Shown piece by piece: positions 1-11,336 of a stretch of 64,000 bases of DNA. The notes beneath the pieces were generated by a model. It did not search any database, was not told where the DNA came from, and saw only the letters and a program-made list of their open reading frames with translations. Position 1 is the first letter of the stretch. Every line of letters starts with the position of its first letter. The translations under genes were made by a program, and so were the position numbers. The stretch comes from Hydrogenothermaceae bacterium (lineage in GTDB: Bacteria > Aquificota > Aquificia > Aquificales > Hydrogenothermaceae). The stretch spans positions 186,001-250,000 of the forward strand of contig JAOABH010000003.1 of NCBI GenBank assembly GCA_026418455.1, read 5' to 3'.

Positions 1-1
1 T

Positions 2-1258
2 ATCCATGATTTTGGAATTCTTCCCTTCTCTCCTTCGACCGGAACATATCCAATTGCAATAATAAATAAGAAGATTGCTAAATCTAATTCTGCAGCATTG
101 ATAATGAAGATAATGTCCAATAACTATTTTGATTTTATAGAATACCCATTAAAAGGAGAAGATATAAAAAATTTGTTAGAAAAAATACAGAAAAAGGAAA
201 AAGATGAGGAAGAAACTTACTACATAAATAATAAGGAATCTGATGAAACTATTCTTTGTCAATATCTCTGCTCTATAATAGGTTCATCTCAGTATATGAA
301 AAACATATGTAAAGTTGCTGGAGAGGCGGCACCAACAGATCTTCCTATATTGATAACTGGTGAAACAGGAACAGGAAAAGAACTTTTTGCTAAAGGTATA
401 TGGAAGCTTAGTAAGAGAAAAGATAAGCCATTTATTGCAATAAACTGTGCAGCAATACCAGAAAATTTAATAGAGAGTGAACTCTTTGGTTATGAAAAAG
501 GAGCTTTTACAGGAGCGGAGGGTCAAAAAAAAGGGAAATTTGAGATCGCTGATGGAGGGACAATATTTTTAGATGAAATTGGAGAGATGTCTTTAGAAGT
601 TCAGTCAAAATTACTAAGGGTGTTACAGGAAGGAACTTTCTATAGAGTTGGAGGAGAAAAAGAAATAAGAGTAAATGTAAGAGTAATTGCAGCAACTAAT
701 AGAGATCTAAAACAGATGGTAGCAGAGGGTAAGTTTAGAGAAGATCTCTATTATAGACTTAACGTTATAAGCATAGAGCTTCCACCACTAAGAGATAGAA
801 AAGAGGATATTCCTTACATAGTTGAGTGTATTATAAATAAAAACAATGTGAGAATAAATAAAAATATTGAAGGATTTACAAAAGAGTATATAGAAAAACT
901 AAAATCAAGACAATGGAAAGGAAACATAAGAGAACTGGAAAATGTTGTGGTTCGTTCTATGGTGTTTTGCAGAGATAATGTTTTAAGCTTATCAGATTTA
1001 GAATTTTTGGAAGAGGAAGAAGAAAAGGTAGGTATTATAGATGAAAATTTAGATAAGAATTTAGAAGACACAATCAAAGCATATATAAAAAAAGGAGATA
1101 TTGAACAGTTAAAATATAAAGTTGAGTCAATAATGATAAAAGCTGTTTTAGAGAAAACAAATTTTAACCTCTCTAAATCTGCAGAAATATTAAATATCAA
1201 TAGGTCTACTCTAAGAAAAAAAATTAAAGAGTTTAAATTGTTGTCAGAGCAGTTATAA
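2..1258 (+). CDS. Sigma-54-dependent response regulator (NtrC family), 5' partial: receiver-domain tail, AAA+ domain, Fis-type HTH
   Basis: Frame is open from base 2 through the listed ORF; GETGTGKELFAKGIW Walker A, ESELFGYEKGAFTGA (GAFTGA), C-terminal HTH NLSKSAEILNINRSTLRKKI. Confidence 0.93.
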   Translation: MHDFGILPFSPSTGTYPIAIINKKIAKSNSAALIMKIMSNNYFDFIEYPLKGEDIKNLLEKIQKKEKDEEETYYINNKESDETILCQYLCSIIGSSQYMKNICKVAGEAAPTDLPILITGETGTGKELFAKGIWKLSKRKDKPFIAINCAAIPENLIESELFGYEKGAFTGAEGQKKGKFEIADGGTIFLDEIGEMSLEVQSKLLRVLQEGTFYRVGGEKEIRVNVRVIAATNRDLKQMVAEGKFREDLYYRLNVISIELPPLRDRKEDIPYIVECIINKNNVRINKNIEGFTKEYIEKLKSRQWKGNIRELENVVVRSMVFCRDNVLSLSDLEFLEEEEEKVGIIDENLDKNLEDTIKAYIKKGDIEQLKYKVESIMIKAVLEKTNFNLSKSAEILNINRSTLRKKIKEFKLLSEQL

Positions 1259-1363
1259 ATAATCAACAATTGGATTATCAAAGTGGAAAAACATAATGTT
1301 TTATCTTTAAAATAGTTTTTATGATAGAATTTTTGTTTGGATTTTAAATTTTGGAGGAGATTT

Positions 1364-2140
1364 TTGCGTCCAGATGGAAGAAAGCCGGGTCAACTGAGAG
1401 ATGTCAGAATTACAAGAGATTTTAACATCTATGCAGAAGGCTCAGTCCTGATAGAGATGGGGAACACAAAAGTTATAGTGACAGCATCTATCGAAGAAAA
1501 AGTACCTCCTTTTTTAAAAGGAACAGGCCAAGGTTGGATAACAGCAGAGTATTCAATGATACCAAGAGCTTCGGAAACGAGAAGTTTAAGGGAAGTTGTA
1601 AGGGGATCTCCTTCTGGAAGAACCCATGAGATACAGAGATTGATAGGTAGAAGTTTAAGAGCAGCAGTTGACCTGAAAAAACTTGGTGAGAGGACCATAT
1701 GGGTTGACTGTGATGTTATACAGGCAGATGGAGGGACAAGGGTAGCATCTATAACGGGAGCGTTTATAGCGGTTGCTGATGCCATGATTAAAATTACAAA
1801 AGAAAATAAAGTAAAATCTAATCCATTAAAAGATTATGTTGCAGCAATAAGTCTTGGTAAAGTAAAAAATGAGATAGTAGTTGATCTTAACTATGCAGAG
1901 GATTCAACAGCACAGGTAGATATGAACCTTGTTATGACAGGGAAAGGTGAGTTTGTTGAGATTCAAGCTACCGGAGAAGAAAACACATTTTCGAGAGATG
2001 AGTTTAATAAGATGCTTGATTACGGAAAGTTAGCTATACAGAAGCTTATACATATTCAAAAACAGTTTGTAGAAGGGATACCATCAATATCCCACTGGGA
2101 AAGGAAAGATATTAAAGAGTTTGTTTATTTAGACAGATAG
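1364..2140 (+). CDS. rph: Ribonuclease PH
   Basis: [38 protein letters not shown] at 1353-1358 favours the TTG at 1364 over 1337. Confidence 0.93.
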   Translation: MRPDGRKPGQLRDVRITRDFNIYAEGSVLIEMGNTKVIVTASIEEKVPPFLKGTGQGWITAEYSMIPRASETRSLREVVRGSPSGRTHEIQRLIGRSLRAAVDLKKLGERTIWVDCDVIQADGGTRVASITGAFIAVADAMIKITKENKVKSNPLKDYVAAISLGKVKNEIVVDLNYAEDSTAQVDMNLVMTGKGEFVEIQATGEENTFSRDEFNKMLDYGKLAIQKLIHIQKQFVEGIPSISHWERKDIKEFVYLDR

Positions 2141-2147
2141 GAGGTAA

Positions 2148-3437
<1,290 letters not shown>

Positions 3438-3453
3438 TCAAGAGGTGTGAGGG

Positions 3454-3726
3454 ATGTATGATATCACAAAAGAAGCTCAAGAAAAGGTTGTAACAGCAGG
3501 GGAAACTCTAACTTATTATGCAACTATATTTGTTTTCTCTATCATAGCCATAGCAACCCTAACTTTTATAATACTTACCATTTACAACAAAAAGAGGCCT
3601 GATGATAGGAAATTTTCCCCTCTGAAAACCTTTTTAATCTCACTTCTTGTAGGTTGGATGATTACAACCATTTTCTTTGTTTATCGTATTGTTGTGGTAG
3701 GTTTACATAAGTTAGTAAGTGGCTGA
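3454..3726 (+). CDS. Small two-TM membrane protein, unknown function
   Basis: 90 aa with two hydrophobic segments; RBS gaggtgaggg. Confidence 0.7.
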   Translation: MYDITKEAQEKVVTAGETLTYYATIFVFSIIAIATLTFIILTIYNKKRPDDRKFSPLKTFLISLLVGWMITTIFFVYRIVVVGLHKLVSG

Positions 3727-5334
3727 TTATTGTTTGTAAATCAGATACATCTTTACAAACCTATCACTTTCCCCTTTCTGAAATTTTTTTATGTGCTGTA
3801 AAAACACTGCAAACCTTGACTCACTTGAAGTATAGAGATATCCTTCCCACAGGACAGTTTTGTTAGGAATTTTATCAACTGTATTTTCTTCAACTAAAGC
3901 CACCATAAATCTATTTTTGTTGGAATATTCTAAAATCTGACTTTGGGAGTAATCTCTTAAAACCTTCCTTTTGGTATAAAAAGGTAGATTGTGGAAAAAT
4001 CTATTTTCAACTATAAGAGGAATATATCTATCTGGAATGTTATCGTTGATAATCTGTCCTATCTGCTTGTATGGTCTAAATTTTTCTACCATCGGTAAAA
4101 GAGATATTACGAAAATCATAAAAGTGATAAGCATAGATACAAAGGGAGCAAGTTTTATATCTTTAAATCTCAGGATATATAGAATCGGGAATAATGCTAA
4201 TAAATAAAGTAGATAATCAAGTTTAAAGTAGTAGATTAAAAGAAAGTTTAGAGTTATTATAATAGCCGTCGGAATAACCAAAGACGATAAATAGATATAC
4301 TTTTTAAAACCTTCTGGATTGTGATTTGAAAGGTAATAACCTACAAGTATAGCCATCGGAACATGTGCCTGTATGAAGTAGGTTGGTATCTTTCCTTTTG
4401 CTATCGTAAATATGACAAGCATCGTTATAAAGTAGCTAAAAATAAAGCTATGTCTGTTTAAAAACTTCTTAAAAGAGTGTAAAAAGCCATAGTAAAATGT
4501 GAGAGAGTAAGGTAAAAATCCCCAAAGTATGACAGTTGGATAGAAGAATATGTCCATAAATTTGAAACTTTCACCAAAAGCTCTCTTTACAGTTTCTTTA
4601 TTATAAACTTCCCAAAACTGCTGTCCAAACTTCACATCCATATATACAATCCAACTTAAACCTATGACAAGAGAGATTGGTAGTCCTATATAAACTTTTA
4701 TAGAAAGAAGTTTTTTGAAAAACTCTCTTAAATTAAACTTACTTTCAATCAGAAAGTAAAGACCTACTATACCACCGGCAACAAAGTAGTAAGGGTAACC
4801 TTTTGTTAAAACTGTTATACCTAAAAATGTGTATGACAGATAGATGTATAAGATTTTACTTTCCTTATAACCTTTGAGAAAAAGATAAATTGTTAAAGTT
4901 AGGAAAAATGTAAGTGGAACTTCTGGAGAGGCGTATCTTGAGTTTATTACGAACTGAAAACCTAATGTAAAGGCAAAAAATGAGTAGATAGCAGTTTTTT
5001 TATCGTAAAGTAAAAGAGCTATCTTATATGTAATCCATCCAGTTGCAATAGCCATAAGGACGATAGGAAGTCTGATAGCAAACTCATTGATACCAAAGAT
5101 TAGACAGGATAGGGCTACGGCCCAGTAGGTCATAGGAGGTTTTTCAAATCTTGGCTCGTAGTTGTAGTATATATCAACAAAATTTTTACTCTCAAACATC
5201 TCTCTAACAGCTTCAGCGTAAAAGCTCTCATTAGGTATCCATATGGCGTTATACCAAAAGTTCCAAAAATACACAAAAACTGTTAAAAAAACAAGAAGAT
5301 AGATCTTGTATCTATCGTTTAAACTACTTTCCAT
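3727..5334 (-). CDS. GT39/ArnT-like integral membrane glycosyltransferase
   Basis: N-terminal NESFYAEAVREM...YEPRFEKPPMTYW typical of ArnT/PMT family, many TM segments. Confidence 0.85.
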   Translation of the reverse strand: MESSLNDRYKIYLLVFLTVFVYFWNFWYNAIWIPNESFYAEAVREMFESKNFVDIYYNYEPRFEKPPMTYWAVALSCLIFGINEFAIRLPIVLMAIATGWITYKIALLLYDKKTAIYSFFAFTLGFQFVINSRYASPEVPLTFFLTLTIYLFLKGYKESKILYIYLSYTFLGITVLTKGYPYYFVAGGIVGLYFLIESKFNLREFFKKLLSIKVYIGLPISLVIGLSWIVYMDVKFGQQFWEVYNKETVKRAFGESFKFMDIFFYPTVILWGFLPYSLTFYYGFLHSFKKFLNRHSFIFSYFITMLVIFTIAKGKIPTYFIQAHVPMAILVGYYLSNHNPEGFKKYIYLSSLVIPTAIIITLNFLLIYYFKLDYLLYLLALFPILYILRFKDIKLAPFVSMLITFMIFVISLLPMVEKFRPYKQIGQIINDNIPDRYIPLIVENRFFHNLPFYTKRKVLRDYSQSQILEYSNKNRFMVALVEENTVDKIPNKTVLWEGYLYTSSESRFAVFLQHIKKFQKGESDRFVKMYLIYKQ

Positions 5335-5457
5335 ATAGCCTCCACAATTAGCTTTTCTCCATCAAAAATCTGTCCCACAAATTCACCTCTCTCATAACTT
5401 TCCTTGAAATATTTATAAAATGTGGATTATATTATATAAAAACTTTCAGAGGTAGAT

Positions 5458-6519
5458 ATGACAAATCTTAAAAATTTAAATTTTAAAGAGCTTGAAAATT
5501 TTGTTATAGAGAAAGGTTGGCAGAAGTTTAGGGCAAAACAGATAGCAAAGTGGCTTTACATAAAGAAAGTTTCCTCTTATGATGAGATGACAGACTTATC
5601 AAAAGAGATAAGAAATACTTTAAAAGAGGAAACAGAGTTTGATAGTTTAGAGCTTGTAACTTATCAACAGTCTAAGTTAGATGGAAGTATAAAATTTTTA
5701 TGGAGATTAAAAGATGGCAATACTATTGAGACAGTTTTGATAAAAGAGAAAGACCACTGGACTTTATGTGTGTCCACTCAAGTAGGGTGTGCTGTTGGCT
5801 GTAGATTTTGTTATACAACGAAAGATGGACTTATAAGAAACTTAACTACTGCTGAGATAGTTGAGCAGTATATAAATGTTCAGAGATTTTTGGGAGAAGG
5901 AGAGGAAAATCGGATATCTAATATAGTTTATATGGGAATGGGAGAACCACTTGCAAACTACGAAAATGTAAAAAAGTCAGTTCAGATATTTACCCATCCG
6001 GATATGTGTAAACTTTCTCATCGTAAAATAACCATATCCTCAAGTGGGATACTTCATCAGATAAAGAAGATGTATGAGGATAGGGAGTTTCCGGAGGTAA
6101 AACTTGCAGTTTCTTTAAATGCTTCTTATCAAAACCAGAGACAGTTTTTAATGCCTATATCTCAAACAAACACACTTGAAGACCTTCTGGATCTTTTGAA
6201 GAGTATTCCGTTAAAGCCAGGCTGGAGGATAACTCTTGAGTATGTTCTGATAAAAGATGTTAATGATTCTCCGGAAGATGCAAAAAGATTGGTTAATCTC
6301 TTAAAGAGAGATAAACATAGATTTAAAGTAAATCTAATCCCATTTAATCCATTCCCCGGCTCACTTTTCCAAAGACCGGAAGAAGATAGGGTTTATAGAT
6401 TTGAAAAAATCTTATGGGATAACGATATAGCTACATTTATAAGATGGAGTAAAGGAAGAGATATAGATGCAGCTTGTGGACAGCTCAGAAAAAAACATCT
6501 GGAAGAAGTAAATGCTTGA
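5458..6519 (+). CDS. rlmN: 23S rRNA (adenine2503-C2)-methyltransferase
   Basis: Radical SAM CAVGCRFCYT, MGMGEPLANYENV. Confidence 0.95.
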   Translation: MTNLKNLNFKELENFVIEKGWQKFRAKQIAKWLYIKKVSSYDEMTDLSKEIRNTLKEETEFDSLELVTYQQSKLDGSIKFLWRLKDGNTIETVLIKEKDHWTLCVSTQVGCAVGCRFCYTTKDGLIRNLTTAEIVEQYINVQRFLGEGEENRISNIVYMGMGEPLANYENVKKSVQIFTHPDMCKLSHRKITISSSGILHQIKKMYEDREFPEVKLAVSLNASYQNQRQFLMPISQTNTLEDLLDLLKSIPLKPGWRITLEYVLIKDVNDSPEDAKRLVNLLKRDKHRFKVNLIPFNPFPGSLFQRPEEDRVYRFEKILWDNDIATFIRWSKGRDIDAACGQLRKKHLEEVNA

Positions 6520-7054
6520 TTATATAGTCGGAAAGGTTGTAGATAGAAGAGAAGACAGTATAATAGTTGATAAAGACGGATTTGGTTTTTTGATTTACGT
6601 TCCCGATAGTGAGAGTTTTGAAGATGATGTTAAAGTATATACTTACCTTCATATAAAGGAAGAAGCTATCTCTCTATATGGTTTTAAATCAAGGGAAGAG
6701 AGAGACCTTTTTACAAAACTTATATCTCTCCACGGTATAGGAGTTAAACATGCTTTTTCTATACTGTCTAATCTTACAGTAGAAGAGTTTATAAATGCCA
6801 TAGAAACCCAAAACACAGTTTTACTATCTTCAATACCTGGAATAGGCAAAAAAACAGCCCATAGATTGATAGTAGAGCTTAAAGGAAAGTTAAACTTTGA
6901 AAAAGACCAAAAACTACAAGAATTAATAGATGTACTTATAAATCTTGGTTATGATAGTAAAAAAGCTATAGATGTAGCTTCTGAGATAGATTTAAAAAAG
7001 CTCTCTCTTGAAGATGCAGTGAAAGAGTCTTTAAAAAAACTAACTAATAATTGA
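6512..7054 (+). CDS. ruvA: Holliday junction DNA helicase RuvA
   Basis: LHGIGVKHA...IPGIGKKTAHRLIVELKGKL HhH motifs; overlaps rlmN by 8 nt. Confidence 0.94.
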   Translation: MLDYIVGKVVDRREDSIIVDKDGFGFLIYVPDSESFEDDVKVYTYLHIKEEAISLYGFKSREERDLFTKLISLHGIGVKHAFSILSNLTVEEFINAIETQNTVLLSSIPGIGKKTAHRLIVELKGKLNFEKDQKLQELIDVLINLGYDSKKAIDVASEIDLKKLSLEDAVKESLKKLTNN

Positions 7055-7894
7055 TTTGGAAAGTTCTCTGATAAAGTTTTCTGTTGCAGTTTTAAGTTCG
7101 TTTTTAACTAAGTTGTAAAGCCAATTTTTATCTATATCTATTGTTGGATTTGCTATAGATTCTCTCTTATCTGCTATGTCCTGTAGAATTTTTGCAGTTT
7201 CTTTAGATATTATTCCATTTTCTGCAAGTCCTTCAAAACATCTTTTATTAGTTATCTTTGCTTGTCTTGATATATGTCTACATATCCACAGGGCAGAATC
7301 TATGTATACAGTTAGAAAATACCTTGTCCTGTCTAATGCAAAACCACTGGAAACAAACTCCTCAAAACTCATACTCTCAAATGTCTGTATCCTTTTAAGT
7401 TCTGATTTCATTACAGATAGGTTTTTATTTATCTTCACAAGATTAACTGGTATTTTTAACTTTGGAGCCTTCTCTTTAAGCTGTTTTACAACTGTCCCAA
7501 GTTCCTGAATAAAAAGATTATCAAGGATGGATACTATATCTTTTGTAAGGTGGTAAAGTTCCTTTTCAGAGTAGCTAAAATTTTCTTCAAATAGCTTTCT
7601 TTTAAATTCAACAAAATCCTGAAAGGTTCTATTTAATTTAGGTGAGAATATATCCATACTGGAAATCTCTTTTAGACAGTTTTCCTTATGTACTTTTTGA
7701 GTTATCTCTTTTAATAGATGACAGGCTATTTCTTCCAAAAAATCAGAGGCTATTACAAGATAATACTTTATCCTGTCTGGATACATAGGAGTAGATAAAA
7801 AAAGATCTTCTCCTTTTTCTATTATAGTTTTAATATTCTTCAATGTAGATTTTAACTTTGTAGCCTTTTGGTTTAAAAACTCAATATCTATCAT
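7040..7894 (-). CDS. Tandem HepT/DUF86-like (HEPN superfamily) protein, active-site motif degenerate in both halves
   Basis: Two repeats of the DUF86 pattern (PDRIKYYLVIASDFLEEIACHLL / LDRTRYFLTVYIDSALWICRHIS); RNxxxH replaced by KRKLFEENF and KRESIANPT. Confidence 0.65.
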   Translation of the reverse strand: MIDIEFLNQKATKLKSTLKNIKTIIEKGEDLFLSTPMYPDRIKYYLVIASDFLEEIACHLLKEITQKVHKENCLKEISSMDIFSPKLNRTFQDFVEFKRKLFEENFSYSEKELYHLTKDIVSILDNLFIQELGTVVKQLKEKAPKLKIPVNLVKINKNLSVMKSELKRIQTFESMSFEEFVSSGFALDRTRYFLTVYIDSALWICRHISRQAKITNKRCFEGLAENGIISKETAKILQDIADKRESIANPTIDIDKNWLYNLVKNELKTATENFIRELSKSIIS

Positions 7895-8298
7895 ACATTT
7901 TCCTCAATGATTTTATATATATATTCCAAAACCGGAATATAACTTCTTAAATCTCCGAATATCTTTTCCGAAACCTCTTCATGATATGTATGAGATGTTA
8001 AATTTCTATCATCAATCATCTCAAGAAGAATGGCTGTTTTTTCTGAATCTAAGTATCCAGCAGAGAAAAGATCCTTAATACAACTTTTTGGAGATCTGCA
8101 CTCTATTCCTTCTTGCTTAATTAAGAAAGATTTTACTGTTTTCCACATTATCTCCACTGTAAATTCAAATCTCTGAATAGTTGAATCTCTAAAAAATGTA
8201 TAGTTGTAGCTGTCTGTATTTTCTATAGTTTTTTGATAAGCTTCCTTTAACCTTAATAAAGCCTTTTCAAAATCTGCCAACTTCCTATCTAAATCCAT
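7891..8298 (-). CDS. HI0074-family nucleotidyltransferase substrate-binding (HEPN) protein
   Basis: RFEFTVEIMWKTVKSFL and intact RNLTSHTYHEE motif; overlaps neighbours by 10 and 4 nt. Confidence 0.87.
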   Translation of the reverse strand: MDLDRKLADFEKALLRLKEAYQKTIENTDSYNYTFFRDSTIQRFEFTVEIMWKTVKSFLIKQEGIECRSPKSCIKDLFSAGYLDSEKTAILLEMIDDRNLTSHTYHEEVSEKIFGDLRSYIPVLEYIYKIIEENV

Positions 8299-8576
8299 CT
8301 TTCTCCTTCTCTTTCAATTACATCTTTTAAATAAGGAGCATATTTTAAATTTACAATATCAACTTTATACGGAAGGTTACTTTCTTCTATAACAAACCTA
8401 AGGTAAGTCAGCTGTCTGTCTATATCTTCTTCCGATTCAAAAGCTAAATCTATATCTGAACTTTCTCTGTTGTTTCCCCTTGCTCTTGAACCAAAAAGAT
8501 AGACTTTTATATCCTTTCCACTTAAAAAATTTCTAATAAACTCTTTAAGTTGCTCTATTGTATAGATCTTTTCCAT
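8289..8576 (-). CDS. MNT-type minimal nucleotidyltransferase
   Basis: YLFGSRARGNNRESSDIDLAF = GSRARG-x-DxD nucleotidyltransferase motif. Confidence 0.93.
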   Translation of the reverse strand: MEKIYTIEQLKEFIRNFLSGKDIKVYLFGSRARGNNRESSDIDLAFESEEDIDRQLTYLRFVIEESNLPYKVDIVNLKYAPYLKDVIEREGERWI

Positions 8577-8617
8577 AACTTATATTTTAACTCATAAAAA
8601 TTTTTCTTTTTATAACG

Positions 8618-8646
8618 ATAATTATATAGAAACTATAATTATATAG
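8618..8646. repeat. Direct repeat of ATAATTATATAG (2 copies, 17-bp period)
   Basis: ATAATTATATAG at 8618-8629 and 8635-8646; lies between the MNT start and the 8661 small ORF. Confidence 0.7.
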
Positions 8647-8660
8647 AGGTGGTATGTGTT

Positions 8661-8825
8661 ATGGATGAGTTTAAAGTCGAACAAATTTTAAACATTAGAC
8701 CTATATCAGATGAAACTCCAGGCAAAAGGGAGTTTTTGAAGAAGAAAAAGAAGAAGGAAGAAAAGGAAGAAAAACCGGCTAACAACCAGAAAAAAGAAGA
8801 GGGACATATAGATATTTACGTTTAA
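8661..8825 (+). CDS. Small Lys/Glu-rich protein (54 aa), absent from the supplied ORF track
   Basis: [57 protein letters not shown]-like agaggtgg upstream; ends 4 nt into the uvrB stop region. Confidence 0.6.
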   Translation: MDEFKVEQILNIRPISDETPGKREFLKKKKKKEEKEEKPANNQKKEEGHIDIYV

Positions 8826-10810
8826 AGGACTGTTGCTATCTTCCTTAATCTCTCTAATTTATCTCTAATTTCTGCTGCTTTCTCAAACTCCCAGTTTGCT
8901 GCGTATTCCCACATCTGCTTTTCAAGTTTCTCTATCTCTTTAAGTAAGTCTTCTTCTGTATTTACTTCTGGAGGTATCTCACTGTATATTTCAAGTATTC
9001 CAAGCTCTTCAAGAGATATCAGGTCTTTTATCTCTTTTTTAACTGTTTTTGGAGTTATACCGTGTTTTTCATTGTACTCTTGCTGTATCTTTCTTCTTCT
9101 CTCTGTTTCTTTTATTGTTTCTATCATGGCTGGAGTTAGATTATCGGCGTAAAGTATAGCTTTTCCGTTTTCATTTCTTGCTGCTCTTCCTATTGTCTGT
9201 ATAAGAGCTGTTTTTGACCTTAAAAATCCCTGTTTATCTGCATCTAAGATTGCAACAAGAGAAACTTCTGGCATATCTAACCCTTCTCTTAGGAGATTAA
9301 CTCCAACAACTACATCATACTTACCTTCTCTGAGTTCTTTTATTATTTTTGCTCTCTCTATAGTATCTATCTCTGAATGTAGATAAACAGCCTTTATTCC
9401 TCTCTCTTGAAGGTGATCTGATAGATGTTCTGCCATTTTCTTAGTAAGTGTTATTATTATTGCTCTCTCATTTCTCTCTTTAACTCTCCAAACTTCAGAG
9501 ATAATATCATCTATCTGTCCTTCTGTTTTTTTAACTTCTACTACTGGGTCAAGTAAGCCAGTTGGTCTTATTATCTGTTCTACTATAACTCCCTTTGACC
9601 TGTTAATTTCCCAGTCTGCGGGGGTTGCGGATACATATATAGCTTTCTGTATCTTCTGAATAAACTCTTCAAATTTAAGTGGTCTGTTATCATAGGCTGA
9701 CTTCATTCTCCAGCCGTATTTTACAAGGTTATCTTTTCTTATAAAATCTCCGTTATACATAGCTTTAATCTGTGGAATAGTTACATGAGACTCATCAACT
9801 ATAAGTAAAAAGTCTTCTGGAAAGTAGTCTATAAGTGTATAAGGTGGCTCTCCAGGTTTTCTTCCATCAAAGTATCTCGAGTAATTCTCTATACCTTTAC
9901 AGGCTCCAAGTTCTATCATCATCTCTATATCATAGTTAGTTCTCTGCCATAGTCTATTTGCTTCTATCTCTTTACCTGCTTTTCTATACTCTTCAACCTC
10001 TATCTCTAAATCCCTCTGTATCTGTTTTATAGCTTCCATCATATCTGGTCTTGGAATTACATAGTGGCTTGCAGGAAATATAACTGTCCTTTCTAACTTT
10101 CTCTTTACATCTCTGTTAAATATATCAAGCTCTGATATAGAGTCTATTTCATCTCCAAAAAACTCAACTCTTATGATTATATCTTCCGAGTATGCGGGTA
10201 GTATCTCAACTGTATCTCCTTTTACTCTAAATGTTCCTCTCTTATAAGAGAAGTCATCTCTCTGATATTGAAGCTCAACCAATTTACGAAGTAATGATTG
10301 CCTATCAATCTGCATTCCTACATAAAGCTGAAGTCTTAACTTTTCGTAAAACTCCGGAGTTCCAAGTCCATATATACATGATACAGATGCAACCACTATT
10401 GTATCTGACCTTTCTATTAAACTTCTTGTTGCAGAGTGTCTTAACCTATCTATTGCATCGTTTATGGCACTGTCTTTTTCTATATATAAATCTTTCTGTG
10501 GAATATAAGCTTCCGGCTGGTAGTAGTCGTAATAAGATACGAAATACTCCACAGCATTATTGGGAAATAACTCTTTTAACTCTCTGTAAAGTTGAGCTGC
10601 AAGGGTTTTGTTGTGAGATAAAACTAAGGTAGGTTTTCCATATTTTTCTATAACATTAGCTATGGTGAATGTTTTTCCTGTTCCAGTGGCTCCAAGTAAA
10701 ACCTGCTCATTAACTCCCTGTTTTAGATTTTCATAAAGCTGTTTTATGGCTTTTGGCTGGTCTCCAGTTGGCTTAAAAGGTGCTTCTAACTTAAAAGGCG
10801 ATCTTCCCAT
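8822..10810 (-). CDS. uvrB: Excinuclease ABC subunit B
   Basis: [30 protein letters not shown]-terminal UVR motif. Confidence 0.98.
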   Translation of the reverse strand: MGRSPFKLEAPFKPTGDQPKAIKQLYENLKQGVNEQVLLGATGTGKTFTIANVIEKYGKPTLVLSHNKTLAAQLYRELKELFPNNAVEYFVSYYDYYQPEAYIPQKDLYIEKDSAINDAIDRLRHSATRSLIERSDTIVVASVSCIYGLGTPEFYEKLRLQLYVGMQIDRQSLLRKLVELQYQRDDFSYKRGTFRVKGDTVEILPAYSEDIIIRVEFFGDEIDSISELDIFNRDVKRKLERTVIFPASHYVIPRPDMMEAIKQIQRDLEIEVEEYRKAGKEIEANRLWQRTNYDIEMMIELGACKGIENYSRYFDGRKPGEPPYTLIDYFPEDFLLIVDESHVTIPQIKAMYNGDFIRKDNLVKYGWRMKSAYDNRPLKFEEFIQKIQKAIYVSATPADWEINRSKGVIVEQIIRPTGLLDPVVEVKKTEGQIDDIISEVWRVKERNERAIIITLTKKMAEHLSDHLQERGIKAVYLHSEIDTIERAKIIKELREGKYDVVVGVNLLREGLDMPEVSLVAILDADKQGFLRSKTALIQTIGRAARNENGKAILYADNLTPAMIETIKETERRRKIQQEYNEKHGITPKTVKKEIKDLISLEELGILEIYSEIPPEVNTEEDLLKEIEKLEKQMWEYAANWEFEKAAEIRDKLERLRKIATVL

Positions 10811-10811
10811 T

Positions 10812-11046
10812 TCACTCCTTAATCCAGTTCTCTATCTTCAACCCTTCTATCCTATTAAATTCATTTACTATATTTATTATTTTTTCTGAATTTTTTATAA
10901 GCTCCATATAAAAGTTCGGAAGCAACTATAGAAGATAGACCTATTATATGATGATTACTCTCTATAGAAATTAACTTCTCTTTTAAATTTATTGGTCTAT
11001 TTCTAATTATGTAGCTACAAATATTTGTATCAAGCATATAAACCAT
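10812..11046 (-). pseudogene. vapC: VapC-family PIN toxin, internally deleted and frameshifted
   Basis: N-terminal MVYMLDTNICSYIIRN...SELLYGAYKKFRK then stop; the adjacent frame continues [17 protein letters not shown], a typical VapC C-terminus, while the central region is missing. Confidence 0.82.
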
Positions 11047-11288
11047 TAAAATATCTCTTTTTCCTCAGGAAGATAATTTTTTCTATCTTCTAAAAAATCT
11101 TTTAGTTCCTCTGCATTTTCTTCTAAAAGTTTATAAACCTTTTCCCATTTAAATTTAGATTTTGGATAAATAATAAGCGTATCATTGTGTTTATCTATAT
11201 AAATTTCTTCATCTTCCAAAATTTCAAAATCTTTTGGAATCTTTATTAGGTATCCATCTTTATCTTTTATAATTTTTGTTTCTATCAT
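11046..11288 (-). CDS. vapB: VapB/AbrB-like antitoxin
   Basis: AbrB-like KDGYLIKIPKDFEI...; stop overlaps vapC start (TAATG). Confidence 0.78.
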   Translation of the reverse strand: MIETKIIKDKDGYLIKIPKDFEILEDEEIYIDKHNDTLIIYPKSKFKWEKVYKLLEENAEELKDFLEDRKNYLPEEKEIF

Positions 11289-11336
11289 TATTACACCCTT
11301 TATAGAGATACTTTTAGTAAAATATAAGCAATATTT

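Noticed and set aside
814-1281. 155-aa minus-strand ORF opposite the sigma-54 regulator
   Set aside because: Antisense shadow of a clear coding gene, hydrophobic low-complexity composition, no recognisable domain.
5335-5425. Open minus-strand stretch (...FKESYERGEFVGQIFDGEKLIVEAIWKVV*) upstream of the GT39 gene
   Set aside because: No ATG and only a short GTG-started option; could be a gene remnant but the evidence is too thin.
8716-8805. Poly-Lys/Glu codon run as a possible simple repeat or recoding site
   Set aside because: Irregular AAG/AAA/GAA mixture fits a charged linker in the small ORF; no sign of frameshifting need.
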